A stretch of DNA of 50,080 nt from Candidatus Sulfopaludibacter sp. SbA3 (GCA_945893365.1 CAMDED010000043.1:1-50080); one strand, 5' to 3'; shown: positions 17,269 to 26,528, numbered from the stretch's first letter. Notes: generated by a model not told the origin, from the sequence alone. Program-made: numbers and translations.

Positions 17269-17381
17269 TTGCCCTCAAAGGCGCTTCACCGTCTTGCGCC
17301 TCGGTCCCGCCGCCACCCCCATTCGGAAATCCCGTGGACTCCCGCCGGTCATCTGATACACTCGCCATTGGGACAGTTCGA

Positions 17382-19679
17382 ATGAAAACACTCCGGCGTG
17401 TCGCCGTCCTCGGCGCGGGAACCATGGGGTCGCGCATCGCGGCCCACTTCGCCAATGCAGGCGTACCCGCTCTCCTTCTCGATCTCGTGATTCCCGATCA
17501 GCCGGACCGCAACGCCGCCGCCCGCCGTGGAATCGAAAACGCGGCCAAGCAGAAACCGGTGGGCTTCTACTCGGACGCAGCCGCCGCGCTCGTCGAACCC
17601 GGCAATTTCGAGGACCATCTCGCGCGCGTCGCCGACTGCGACTGGATCGTCGAAGCCGTCGCCGAAAATCTGGACATCAAGCGCGCCCTTCTAGCAAAGG
17701 TCGAAGCCGTCCGCAAACCCGGCGCCATTCTCTCCACCAACACCAGCGGCATTCCGCTCGCGCGCATTTCGGAGAACTTCGCGCCCGAGCCCCGCGCGCA
17801 CTTTCTCGGTACGCACTTCTTCAATCCGCCGCGCTACCTGCATCTGGTCGAAGTCATCCCCGGCGTGGAAACCCGGCCGGAGATCCTCGATTTCGTCTCC
17901 GCTTTCTGCGACGTCCGCCTGGGCAAGGGCGTCGTACGCTGCAAGGATACCCCGAACTTCATCGCCAACCGCGTGGGCAGCTTCTTCGCCGGAACCATTC
18001 ACAAGCTGACCATTGAAGGCGGCTACTCCATCGAAGAGGTCGACGCGCTGACGGGTCCGCTCATCGGGATGCCGAAATCGGCGAGTTTCCGGCTGCTCGA
18101 CGTCGTAGGCCTCGATATCTGGGCCCACGTGACGCGGAATCTCTACGACGCGGCGCCTCACGACCCATGGCGCGAGCGGTTCGTCCTGCCCGATTTCATG
18201 GAGAAGCTGATCGAGCGCAAGTGGCTGGGCGAGAAGACGGGCCAGGGTTTCTACAAGCGCGTTGGCAGCGGTCCGGACAAAGAGATTCATGCAATCGACT
18301 GGACCACGCTCGAATATCACCCCGCGAAAAAGGTGCGCTTCCCGTCCGTCGACGCGGCTCGCAACATCGAGAACCTGCCCGAGCGGCTTCGAACGCTTAT
18401 TGCCTCCGAAGACCGCGCCGGTTCGCTCCTCTGGCAGCTTTTCCGCGATCTTCTGATTTATAGCGCCTCCACCGTGCCGGAAATCTCCGACAGGATCGTC
18501 GAAATCGACCGCGCCATGCGCTGGGGTTACGGAAATCCCCTGGGTCCGTTCGAGCTCTGGGACGCCCTCGGCTTCGACGCGACGTGCAAGCGCATGGAGA
18601 AGGACGGTTGCACGCTGCCGGCGAACGTGACAGCGATGCGAACCGCGGGCGCGAGCGCGTTCTATAGGGATGGCGAGTATTTCGACTTTGCCTCGAATGC
18701 CTATCGTCCGCTTGAATCGCGGCCCGGCATCCTCAAGCTGCCGGGACACAACGTAGTCAAGAGGAACGCCGGGGCGTCCCTTGTCGACGTGGGTGACGGG
18801 GTGCTCTGCGTTGAATTCCATTCGAAGATGAATTCGATCGGAGACGATTTGACCGCGATGATCCGCGCGGGCATCGAGGAAACCGCCCGCAACTTCGAGG
18901 CGACGATCGTCGCGAATGATGGCGAGAACTTCAGCGTGGGGGCGAATCTGATGTTAGTGCTCCTCGCCGCGCAGGAAAGCGAGTTTGACGAGTTGAACGA
19001 CGCCATTCATCGCTTCCAGCAAGTGAACATGGCGATGAAGTATGCTCCGAAGCCTGTTGTCGCGGCGCCGTTCGGCATGGCGCTCGGAGGCGGCTGCGAG
19101 GTGGTCCTGCATGCCGCGCGGGTTCAGGCGTCGGCCGAACTTTACATGGGTTTGGTCGAGACGGGCGTCGGTCTCATTCCCGGTGGCGGCGGCTGCAAGG
19201 AAATGCTGCTGCGGGCGGGCGATCCCGGCGCCGCTTTCGAGACCATCGCCTACGGAAAAGTGTCGTCAAGCGCCGCCGATGCTCGGAAATTGCGCCTGCT
19301 GCGGCCGGTCGATAGCGTGTCGATGAACCGGGAGCGTTTGATCGCGGATGCGAAGGCGGCGGCGCTCTCTCTCGCCCCGTCGTATGTGCCGGGCCTGCCC
19401 CGCACGGACATCCGCGTGGGCGGCCAGAACGCGCTCGCGCTTCTCAAGGTCGGCATCTACATGGCTCGCCAGGGCGGCTACATCAGCGACTTTGATGTGG
19501 TGGTCGGAGAGAAGTTGGCGTATGTGCTGAGCGGCGGCAGACTGACGGGCCAGCAGACGGTAAGCGAACAGTACTTGCTGGACCTCGAGCGCGAGGCTTT
19601 CCTGAGTCTCTGCGGCCATGCGAAGACGCAGCAGCGCATCCAGCACATGTTGAAAACCGGAAAACCCCTTCGAAACTAA
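17382..19679 (+). CDS. fadN: 3-hydroxyacyl-CoA dehydrogenase / enoyl-CoA hydratase fusion (FadN-like)
   Basis: 765 residues. The N-terminal NAD-binding half begins RRVAVLGAGTMGSRIA, with STNTSGIPL and GTHFFNPPRYLHLVEVIPG typical of hydroxyacyl-CoA dehydrogenase. Its C-terminal domain contains KDTPNFIANRVG. The hydratase/crotonase domain (about 480-640) has NFSVGANL, FGMALGGGCEVVLHA and GLIPGGGGCKEML. This order, dehydrogenase before hydratase, is that of Bacillus FadN rather than E. coli FadB. It catalyses two middle steps of fatty-acid beta-oxidation. The frame is open upstream through the repeat array, but MKTLRRVAV at 17382 is where homology begins. Same gene order as the B. subtilis fadNAE operon. 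Confidence 0.94.
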   Translation: MKTLRRVAVLGAGTMGSRIAAHFANAGVPALLLDLVIPDQPDRNAAARRGIENAAKQKPVGFYSDAAAALVEPGNFEDHLARVADCDWIVEAVAENLDIKRALLAKVEAVRKPGAILSTNTSGIPLARISENFAPEPRAHFLGTHFFNPPRYLHLVEVIPGVETRPEILDFVSAFCDVRLGKGVVRCKDTPNFIANRVGSFFAGTIHKLTIEGGYSIEEVDALTGPLIGMPKSASFRLLDVVGLDIWAHVTRNLYDAAPHDPWRERFVLPDFMEKLIERKWLGEKTGQGFYKRVGSGPDKEIHAIDWTTLEYHPAKKVRFPSVDAARNIENLPERLRTLIASEDRAGSLLWQLFRDLLIYSASTVPEISDRIVEIDRAMRWGYGNPLGPFELWDALGFDATCKRMEKDGCTLPANVTAMRTAGASAFYRDGEYFDFASNAYRPLESRPGILKLPGHNVVKRNAGASLVDVGDGVLCVEFHSKMNSIGDDLTAMIRAGIEETARNFEATIVANDGENFSVGANLMLVLLAAQESEFDELNDAIHRFQQVNMAMKYAPKPVVAAPFGMALGGGCEVVLHAARVQASAELYMGLVETGVGLIPGGGGCKEMLLRAGDPGAAFETIAYGKVSSSAADARKLRLLRPVDSVSMNRERLIADAKAAALSLAPSYVPGLPRTDIRVGGQNALALLKVGIYMARQGGYISDFDVVVGEKLAYVLSGGRLTGQQTVSEQYLLDLEREAFLSLCGHAKTQQRIQHMLKTGKPLRN

Positions 19680-19994
19680 GGACTTGGAATGAAACAACTG
19701 CTGCAATCGACAGCCGGTGGGGCGGGCGATTCGTCTTTCGTCGCCTGTTGGGGAGGGCCTACGGCCCGCGAAACTTCATGAAAAACCAAAGGCGGCAAAT
19801 GCAGGCTTGGCCCGAGCTTCGCTTTTTTGGGCTCTCGTGTTTTCATGGGGTTAGGTTGGTTTTTCGACCCTGCCTTCTCCGCGCGTGTAGCAGGCCAAAA
19901 ACGACGATGGCCTGCCCCACCGCGCCACAGTTCAAAGGCCTCGTCGGAGGCCCTACACCCGAAGCGATGACAAATTGAGATCGAGAGAACTAAC
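19680..19994. other. Intergenic stretch between fadN and fadA with an 8 bp perfect hairpin
   Basis: About 315 bases with no supported gene. A perfect inverted repeat GCAGGCCA-N10-TGGCCTGC lies at 19890-19915. An AGCCCAAAAAAGCGAAGC-like stretch is found on the minus strand near 19825. The hairpin might moderate transcription into fadA; it lacks a following T tract. Confidence 0.45.
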
Positions 19995-21188
19995 ATGCAC
20001 GAAGCCGTGATCATCGATTGCCTCCGCACCCCCGTCGGAAAAGCCCCGCGGGGCGCGCTCAAAACGGTCAGGCCGGACGACTTGGCCGCCGCCGTCATTT
20101 GCCGTTTGATGGACAGGTATCCCGAGATCGCGCCCGCCGACGTGGAGGACGTCATCCTCGGCTGCGCCATGCCCGAAGCCGAATCGGGCATGAACATGGC
20201 GAGACTGGCCGCTCTGCGCGCGGGGCTCCCCGATTCCGTCACGGGCGTCACCATCAATCGCTTTTGCAGCTCCGGCCTGCAAGCCATCGCGATGGCGGCG
20301 GACCGCATTCGCTCGGGTGGCGCGGAGATCGTCATCGCCGGTGGAAGCGAGTCGATGAGCCTGCTTCCGCGCGGGGGTCATGGCTTCGCGCCCAACCCCT
20401 GGTTTACGGACAACCGGCCCGAAGTATTCATGAACATGGGGCTCACGGGCGAACAGCTTCAGCGGCGCTACGGCATTTCGCGAGAGGAGCAGGACCAGTT
20501 CTCGCTCCGCAGCCATCGTAACGCCCTCCGCGCTCAAGCGGAGGGGCTTTTCGAGGACGAGCTCGTACCCATCGAAGTCGAGACCATCACGGCCAACGGG
20601 GCCTCGCCGAAGAATGCCTCGCACACGAAGACCACGACCGCCGTCGTCGCCAAGGATGAAGGCCCACGCGCCGACACCACTCTTGAGGCGCTCGCGAAAC
20701 TGAAGCCGGTGTTTCACTCGACAGGCACCGTCACGGCTGGAAATTCCTCGCAGACCAGCGACGGAGCGGCCGCCGCAATCGTCATGTCCGAAAATAAGGC
20801 GAAGGCGCTTGGTCTGAAACCGAAAGCCCGGTTCGTTAGCTTCGCGACCGGAGGCGTGCCGCCGGAAATCATGGGTATCGGACCGGTGGTGGCGATTCCG
20901 AAAGCGCTCGCGCTCGCCGGTCTTAGTCTCGACGCGATCGGTGTCATCGAATTGAACGAGGCATTCGCCGTCCAGGCGATCGCCGTCATGCGGAAAGCCG
21001 GTCTCGATCCCGAAATCGTCAACGTGAATGGCGGCGCAATCGCGCTGGGTCATCCGCTCGGCTGCACGGGAGCGAAATTGACCGCGACCATCCTCCGCGA
21101 AATGGACCGCCGGCAATCGAAGTTCGGCATGGTCACCATGTGCGTGGGCGGTGGGCAAGGCGCGGCCGGAATTTTTGAGAGAATGTGA
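19995..21188 (+). CDS. fadA: Acetyl-CoA C-acyltransferase (3-ketoacyl-CoA thiolase)
   Basis: 397 residues, normal thiolase length. The acyl-accepting cysteine is in NRFCSSGLQAIAMAA (about residue 90). The catalytic His and second Cys regions are present: NEAFAVQ, GGAIALGHPLGCTGAK and MCVGGGQGAA. It performs the final thiolytic step of beta-oxidation, releasing acetyl-CoA. It lies between the FadN-like and acyl-CoA dehydrogenase genes on the same strand, 15 bases before the latter. The start is ATG 19995, preceded by GAGAGAAC. Confidence 0.95.
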   Translation: MHEAVIIDCLRTPVGKAPRGALKTVRPDDLAAAVICRLMDRYPEIAPADVEDVILGCAMPEAESGMNMARLAALRAGLPDSVTGVTINRFCSSGLQAIAMAADRIRSGGAEIVIAGGSESMSLLPRGGHGFAPNPWFTDNRPEVFMNMGLTGEQLQRRYGISREEQDQFSLRSHRNALRAQAEGLFEDELVPIEVETITANGASPKNASHTKTTTAVVAKDEGPRADTTLEALAKLKPVFHSTGTVTAGNSSQTSDGAAAAIVMSENKAKALGLKPKARFVSFATGGVPPEIMGIGPVVAIPKALALAGLSLDAIGVIELNEAFAVQAIAVMRKAGLDPEIVNVNGGAIALGHPLGCTGAKLTATILREMDRRQSKFGMVTMCVGGGQGAAGIFERM

Positions 21189-21203
21189 CCGGGAGGTAAC
21201 CTA

Positions 21204-23015
21204 ATGGCAACTGCAACGGCGGCACGGCCCGCGATTAAGGGCGGCGCGTTTCTGATTGAGGAGCGCACGCCGGACGAGATTTTCACGCCGGAAGATCTAA
21301 CCGAAGAGCATCGCGCGATCGGGCGCACGGTGGACCAGTTCTGGGCAAACGATGTCGAGCCGCACATCGAGGAAATCCGTCACGGGAATCACGATCTCGC
21401 CGTCAAGGTTCTAAAGAAATCCGCGGAGATCGGGCTCGTCGCCATTACGACTCCCGAGCGGTACGGCGGAATGGAGCTCGATCTCACGTCGCTGATGGTG
21501 GCGGCCGAGCATCTCGCGCTCGACGGTTCCTATTCCAGTTGGCATGGCGCCCACGCGGGCATCGGCACCATGCCGATTCTGCTCTACGGCACCGAAGCGC
21601 AGAAACAGAAGTATCTCCCCAAGCTCTCGACAGCGGAACTCGTGGGCGCGTACTGCCTGAGCGAGCCGCACGCCGGCTCCGACGCGCTCGCCGCGAAAAC
21701 ACGCGCCGATCTGAGCGCCGACGGCACTCACTACGTCCTCAACGGCCAGAAGATGTGGATCACGAACGGCGGAAAAGCCGATCTGTTCACGGTCTTCGCC
21801 AAAGTCGGCGGTGAGAAGTTCACGGCGTTTTTAGTGGAGAAGGCGTTCCCGGGCGTCGGTTGCGGAGCCGAAGAGAAGAAACTCGGCCTCAAGGGCAGCT
21901 CGACCTGCGCGATTTACCTCGACAATGTTTCCGTTCCCGTCGAGAACGTGCTTGGCGAAGTGGGGCGCGGCCACATCATCGCCTTCAACATTCTGAACCT
22001 CGGCCGGCTGAAGCTCGGTCCGTTCGCCGTCGGCGGATCGAAGAACGTGCTCTCCATTTCGATCAAGTACGCGAAGGAGCGGAAAGCCTTCGGAACGACG
22101 ATCTCGCAGTTCGGGATGATCCGGCACAAGCTGGCCGAAATGGCGATCCGCATCTACGCGGCCGAGAGCATGACCTATCGCGTCGTGGGCATGATCGAGT
22201 CCGGGATGAATGAAGCCGGACCGGGCGGTTTCTCGTGGGACCCTCCCGACGCCGCTCAGACGATGCTCAAGGTGGTCGAAGAGTACGCCGCCGAGTGCTC
22301 GATCATCAAGATCTACGCTTCGGAGATGCTCGACTACGTAGTCGACGAAGGCGTCCAGATTCATGGCGGCTACGGCTACCATCAGGACTACGCGGTGGAG
22401 CGCGCCTACCGCGATTCGCGCATCAACCGCATCTTCGAAGGGACCAACGAGATCAACCGCCTGCTCACGACGGGCATGCTGCTGAAGCGCGCCGCGCGCG
22501 GGACGCTGCCGCTCGTGCAGGCGGCGCAGAGCGTGATGGCTGAAATCCTGGCCGGGCCGAGCCTTACTTCGGACAACGGCGACGGAGCGTTTGCGGCGGA
22601 GACCAAGCTTGTCCGGAACGCAAAGAAGGTCGCTCTCATGGCGATGGGCGTGGCGTATCAGCGCTACTTCGTGGCGCTTGACCAGCAGCAGGAAGTGGTG
22701 GCGGGGATCACGGATATCGTGATGGACATCTTCGCAATGGAATCCTCGCTGCTGCGCGCCCGCAAGATCGCGGAATCCACCTCCGCGGCGAAAGCGGAAC
22801 AGGCCGCCGATATGACGGCGGTGCTCGCGTGCGACGCGATGGCGCACATCGAGCAGACGGCGCGGACGGTGCTCGCCGCGTGTTCCGAGGGCGACGCCTT
22901 GCGGTCGAACATGGCTGTGTTGCGGCGGTTCACGAAGTACGAGCCCGTGGACGCGGTCGCGCTGCGGCGCAGGATCGCGGGACGGGTGCTCGACGCCGGC
23001 CGGTACATTGTCTGA
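21204..23015 (+). CDS. fadE: Acyl-CoA dehydrogenase (FadE type)
   Basis: 603 residues. The core has the FAD/acyl-CoA signatures YCLSEPHAGSDALAAKT and WITNGGKADLFTVFA, plus QIHGGYGYHQDYAVERAYRD and NRIFEGTNEINRLL. A long C-terminal extension of about 150 residues beyond the dehydrogenase fold matches the larger FadE/ACAD9-like class. It catalyses the first, FAD-dependent step of beta-oxidation and passes electrons to ETF. GGAGG stands six bases before ATG 21204. The 3' end overlaps the following kinase gene by eight bases. Confidence 0.94.
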   Translation: MATATAARPAIKGGAFLIEERTPDEIFTPEDLTEEHRAIGRTVDQFWANDVEPHIEEIRHGNHDLAVKVLKKSAEIGLVAITTPERYGGMELDLTSLMVAAEHLALDGSYSSWHGAHAGIGTMPILLYGTEAQKQKYLPKLSTAELVGAYCLSEPHAGSDALAAKTRADLSADGTHYVLNGQKMWITNGGKADLFTVFAKVGGEKFTAFLVEKAFPGVGCGAEEKKLGLKGSSTCAIYLDNVSVPVENVLGEVGRGHIIAFNILNLGRLKLGPFAVGGSKNVLSISIKYAKERKAFGTTISQFGMIRHKLAEMAIRIYAAESMTYRVVGMIESGMNEAGPGGFSWDPPDAAQTMLKVVEEYAAECSIIKIYASEMLDYVVDEGVQIHGGYGYHQDYAVERAYRDSRINRIFEGTNEINRLLTTGMLLKRAARGTLPLVQAAQSVMAEILAGPSLTSDNGDGAFAAETKLVRNAKKVALMAMGVAYQRYFVALDQQQEVVAGITDIVMDIFAMESSLLRARKIAESTSAAKAEQAADMTAVLACDAMAHIEQTARTVLAACSEGDALRSNMAVLRRFTKYEPVDAVALRRRIAGRVLDAGRYIV

Positions 23016-23482
23016 GCCGCCCCAGTCTGAGCCGCCCCAGCGCATCGTTCTGCTGGTGGGGTTGCCCGGCTGCGGGAAATCGACGTGGCTTTCGCGGAAT
23101 GGCTTGCGGGCGCTTTCGTCGGATGACATCAGAGAGATGCTCGCCGACGACCCCACCGACCAGACGCTTAACGCGCGCGTCTTCGCGACGCTGCGGTTCC
23201 TGCTGCGGCAGCGGCTCGCGATCGGACGCCCCGTGACGTACGTGGACGCCACTCATCTCTCCGTGGAAGAGCGGCTCCCGTACATTACGCTCGGCAGCGC
23301 GTATGGCTGCGACGTCGAGGCCGTGTGGTTCGACGTCCCCGCAGCCGTATGCCAGGAGCGGAACCGGGGCCGGACCCGCGTTGTCCCCCCCGGATGTCAT
23401 CGAACGGCTGGCCCGAAAGCTCGTGCCGCCCGCCTTGGAGGAAGGATTCGTAAAGATCTCGGTCGTTCGCGAAGCGGGTTGA
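23008..23482 (+). pseudogene. P-loop kinase-like ATPase with a frameshift in a run of seven C
   Basis: The N-terminal part has a Walker A motif VGLPGCGKSTW and SSDDIREML, as in zeta-toxin/polynucleotide-kinase-like AAA_33 proteins. It is followed by YVDATHLSVEER and ERNRGRTRVVPP. At 23384-23390 a run of seven C shifts the frame. Reading six C instead gives PDVIERLARKLVPPALEEGF and a stop at 23480-23482, which is the family's expected ending. Total length 475 is one more than a multiple of three, consistent with one added base. The start is a TTG at 23008 inside fadE, and the first 30 bases contain a duplicated 15-mer (SEPPQ twice). The frameshift may be a sequencing error, true decay or slippage. 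Confidence 0.75.
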
Positions 23483-23529
23483 TCGAACCGCGGTGGAAAA
23501 TAAAGGGCACAATTCCCCTGTTAATAAGT

Positions 23530-23535
23530 TATAAT
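23530..23535 (+). promoter_or_regulatory. Perfect -10 hexamer TATAAT
   Basis: TATAAT at 23530-23535, about 30 bases before the GTG at 23565. No good -35 is present at the usual distance. The gene that follows has a strong GGGAGG ribosome binding site (23551-23556). Confidence 0.4.
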
Positions 23536-23564
23536 ACGTGGGTTGGTTGTGGGAGGTTCCCGTT

Positions 23565-23873
23565 GTGAGCCATCAAAACGAGACTCCGTTTGACACTATC
23601 GAAGGTTCTTACGAATATATAGAACTTTTGGGTGAAGCGTTGGCCGAAACCAGGCGGGATATAGAGGCCGAGATAGCTCTTTCCGAGAGTGAAGGCGCCG
23701 AGCGGCGAACGAAGGCGCTTCAGTTGGTTGCCTACAACCTGATGAAACTGAACACCCATGTGACGACGAGTCGGCGCATCCTGAACGACCTCCGCAGCCT
23801 TCGCAGGCTGCTGTTGTCTGAGAGGCAGCCTGAGGGCAACGTCGCAAACGTGCAAACCGCCGGGAAAGTCTGA
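23565..23873 (+). CDS. Small hypothetical protein, mainly helical
   Basis: 102 residues, no family recognised. It is highly charged and predicted helical: DTIEGSYEYIELLGEALAE, then RRDIEAEIALSESEGAERR and NDLRSLRRLLLSE. There is no signal peptide or membrane segment. GTG 23565 is chosen because GGGAGG lies eight bases before it; an upstream in-frame GTG at 23538 would overlap the perfect TATAAT hexamer region. A promoter and ribosome site in front of a compact charged reading frame support a real gene. Confidence 0.65.
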   Translation: MSHQNETPFDTIEGSYEYIELLGEALAETRRDIEAEIALSESEGAERRTKALQLVAYNLMKLNTHVTTSRRILNDLRSLRRLLLSERQPEGNVANVQTAGKV

Positions 23874-23967
23874 TTACGGCGCAAACGCGGCGCATCCGGA
23901 CCCGTTCCGCTTGACGTATCGACTCATGGCGCACGGGCGCCTTCCGCCAAGGCGGCTGGCGTAACTC

Positions 23968-24999
23968 TTAAAGCGTTCGCGTAACCTTGGTAAGCGTCCT
24001 TGGACGGTCCGGATCGAAGCCCTTTTGTTCCGCAAGACACGCCGCAAAAAGCTGCGCGGGGATGATATACGGAATCGGCGTAAATCGCTCGTTGAGGCGC
24101 ACGGGAACACGAATTACCCTGGAGGCGAGCTTGGCCACCTCCCCGTCCCGCTGATCCGTCACGATAACCGTCTCGGCCCCGAGCGACTTGAGCTTCTCAA
24201 GCATCTCCCGCATCGAGGGCCGGGTCACGCCTCGCGGCGCGAAAAGGAAGATCGGAAAGGACGGCTCCACCATCGCGATGGGACCGTGGAGAAAATCGGC
24301 GGAGGAGAATCTCTCCGCCACTACGTAGCATGTCTCCATCATCTTGAGCGCGAATTCGAACGCGTTCGAATAGTTGAGGCCGCGGCCGACGACAACCGCG
24401 TGATCCATGAAGCGGTAACGCTCCGAGAACGCACGGATCTCAGGCTCCAAAGTCAACGCGGCGGCGCACCACTCGGGGAGCCGGCGAAGATCGTCCAGCC
24501 GCACATCCGCGCCTAACGCATAGGCCAGCAGATACATCATCAGGACCTGGCCCGTGTAAGTCTTCGTCGCCGCCACGCTGCGCTCTTTGCCCGCGCGAAC
24601 GTGGAATACGTACTCGGCTAATTGAGCGAGCGAACTTGAAGATTCGTTGGTGACCCCGAGCGTCATCGAACCCCGCTCGCGGGCGCGCGCAAGCACCAGG
24701 TTCGTATCGGTGGACTCGCCCGATTGTGAAATCGCGACCACCAGCGCGTCCTTGTAATTGACTTTCGCATTGTAAAGAGAATGGATCGAAGGGGCGGCCA
24801 GCGACACCGGAATTCCCGTCGCAATCTCAAGCAGGTACCGGCCGAAGAGAGCCGCGTTGTCCGAGGTGCCGCGCGCGGCGAGTACGATCAGGCTCGGTCT
24901 TTTCTTCGCAACCTTGGCGCGGAAAAGCTCAATTCCCCGCACCGCCGACGCGAGCGTGCGCTCGAGCGCATGCGGCTGTTGACGAATCTCATCGAGCAT
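23968..24999 (-). CDS. SIS-domain sugar isomerase/deaminase (GlmS-C/NagB-II type)
   Basis: About 343 residues with two SIS domains. Domain 1 has VLAARGTSDNAALFG and AISQSGESTDTNLV; SVAATKTYTGQ follows. Domain 2 has VVVGRGLNYSNAFEFALKM, ERFSSADFLHGPIAMVE and VTDQRDGEVAKLAS. The protein matches the isomerase half of glucosamine-6-phosphate synthase and SIS-type glucosamine-6-phosphate deaminase. Without a glutaminase domain it cannot make glucosamine-6-phosphate from glutamine, so deamination or isomerisation of amino-sugar phosphates is likely. ATG 24999 is preferred over ATG 25008 because AGAGG abuts the earlier ATG with no spacing. An ATCCTC-TT-GAGGAT dyad at 25007-25020 covers the start region. 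Confidence 0.88.
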   Translation of the reverse strand: MLDEIRQQPHALERTLASAVRGIELFRAKVAKKRPSLIVLAARGTSDNAALFGRYLLEIATGIPVSLAAPSIHSLYNAKVNYKDALVVAISQSGESTDTNLVLARARERGSMTLGVTNESSSSLAQLAEYVFHVRAGKERSVAATKTYTGQVLMMYLLAYALGADVRLDDLRRLPEWCAAALTLEPEIRAFSERYRFMDHAVVVGRGLNYSNAFEFALKMMETCYVVAERFSSADFLHGPIAMVEPSFPIFLFAPRGVTRPSMREMLEKLKSLGAETVIVTDQRDGEVAKLASRVIRVPVRLNERFTPIPYIIPAQLFAACLAEQKGFDPDRPRTLTKVTRTL

Positions 25000-25118
25000 C
25001 CTTGACATCCTCTTGAGGATACAGGATCGCGGGCGCGGTTCGGGTTATTGCGCGCGGAGGCGACGCTATCGCGCCTCCGCTGATAACATGGGCTGATGAG
25101 AATCCGGCGAGTTGAGGC

Positions 25119-26528
25119 ATGACGAATCGTGAAGTTGCCTGGATGAGAAGCACGCTCGGAGTGCTGGTCGATCAGCTTGTGCCGGCCTCGGTTCTGGGCG
25201 GCCGAACGGCGTTTCCCCTTCTGTCGGGAGTCGACCGCGATCTTCGAGACTGCCGCGGCGCCGGCGCCGCGGCAGTCGTTCTCGATAGTTGCAAGTCTGA
25301 TCTCCATGATCTGCTTCTCCATCGTTTCCCGCCTCCCGCGGCCCAGGCATTGACGCTGAAGATCCTTAACCTATGTCTTGGCAAATACCACTTTCGGGCG
25401 CGCGACACGGTATTGCTGTCGCGTCCCTTCGGCCTGGTCGTCGATCCCTCGAACATGTGCGAGCTCGCCTGCCCCGGCTGCGTGCATTCGGATCGTGCCG
25501 AGGAGCTGAAGCTATTCGACTGGAACAAAGGAACGCTGGGCGAGGATCGGTTCAAGGCGCTGCTGAGACGCTACGGTCCTTCGGCGATCGGAGTCTACTT
25601 CTGCAACTACGGCGAACCGCTGCTCAACCTGAACACGCCGAAACTCATTCGGCTGGCGAAAACTTACCTCATGGCCACGGCGCTGTCGACGAGCCTCTCC
25701 GTGCGGCGCTTCGACGCGGAAGCCTATGTGGAATCGGGACTGGATTTCATGGTCGTCTCGGTCGATGGGGCTACTCAACCGGTTTACGAGACCTTCCGCC
25801 GGAACGGCAACCTGGAGCTTGTGACCGCCAACATTCGCAGCCTGGTGGATGCGAAACGGCGGCTTGGCAGGCGCACGCCGGTGATCTCCTGGAACTTCCT
25901 GGCGTTTGAGCACAACGTTCATGAGATTCCCTTGGCGGAACGCCTGGCGCGCAGCCTTGGGGTCAATCTGTTTCGGGTAGTGAATCCTTTCGATGTAGGA
26001 TGGGACGATCCGAAGATCCGCCCCGCCGCCGTGAAATCGTATGTGAGGCGGATGGATTGGACGTCCATCAGCAATCCGCCCGAGAACTGGAACCCCTTCC
26101 CCGAGAGCGTGGAAGCGGACACGATCGCGAGCGCATTTGCGGTCCCCTTGAACGGGCGCGACGGGGGTACGGCGCCCGGTTCCGGCCACACTTGCCACTG
26201 GTTGTACAAGAACATGGTGATGGACGCGCAAGGCCGAATCCTGCCCTGCTGCGGCGCACCGCGGCCGGACGCCAACCTTGTCTTCGCCAGGTTTGACGCT
26301 GCCGGCGACGATCCGTTCAACTCCGAGAAGTATCGCCAGGCAAGGACCTTTTTCAGGCAGGGGGCCGCGCCCGCAAGCGTGCCCGCCGGCGGCGAGCCTT
26401 ACTGCACACAGTGCGAGTGGGATCAGGAGACCGTGAACATAGGCGGCCCGGAGATCCGCCGGTATTTCCGCGCCGCGGATTCGTCGCTTTTCGACCGGCG
26501 AAGCCTCGGTCTCCTAGCGGATTGGTGA
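25119..26528 (+). CDS. Radical SAM protein with SPASM-type C-terminal cluster domain
   Basis: 469 residues. The radical SAM [4Fe-4S] motif C-x3-C-x2-C is seen as CELACPGC near residue 114, followed by FCNYGEPLLN and FMVVSVDGATQPVYE. The C-terminal part has additional cysteines (HTCHWLYKNM, ILPCCGAP and YCTQCEWDQE) for auxiliary clusters, as in SPASM/twitch maturases and dehydrogenases. Substrate unknown; there is no precursor peptide or other modification gene next to it. The first 100 residues form an extra N-terminal domain in which the coding DNA contains a 30 bp perfect palindrome. Divergent from the SIS gene. Confidence 0.88.
   Translation: MTNREVAWMRSTLGVLVDQLVPASVLGGRTAFPLLSGVDRDLRDCRGAGAAAVVLDSCKSDLHDLLLHRFPPPAAQALTLKILNLCLGKYHFRARDTVLLSRPFGLVVDPSNMCELACPGCVHSDRAEELKLFDWNKGTLGEDRFKALLRRYGPSAIGVYFCNYGEPLLNLNTPKLIRLAKTYLMATALSTSLSVRRFDAEAYVESGLDFMVVSVDGATQPVYETFRRNGNLELVTANIRSLVDAKRRLGRRTPVISWNFLAFEHNVHEIPLAERLARSLGVNLFRVVNPFDVGWDDPKIRPAAVKSYVRRMDWTSISNPPENWNPFPESVEADTIASAFAVPLNGRDGGTAPGSGHTCHWLYKNMVMDAQGRILPCCGAPRPDANLVFARFDAAGDDPFNSEKYRQARTFFRQGAAPASVPAGGEPYCTQCEWDQETVNIGGPEIRRYFRAADSSLFDRRSLGLLADW
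25248..25277. repeat. 30 bp perfect GC-rich palindrome inside the radical SAM gene
   Basis: The sequence from GACTGCCGCGGCGCC to its exact complement GGCGCCGCGGCAGTC. After an interior loop, further arms TCGAG (25244-25248) and CTCGA (25281-25285) can pair. It encodes DCRGAGAAAVV near residue 45. Confidence 0.9.

Noticed and set aside
16824-17381. 186-residue N-terminal extension of FadN through the repeats
   Set aside because: No homology, low complexity, and the repeat pattern is conserved at DNA dyads rather than codons; FadN begins cleanly at 17382.
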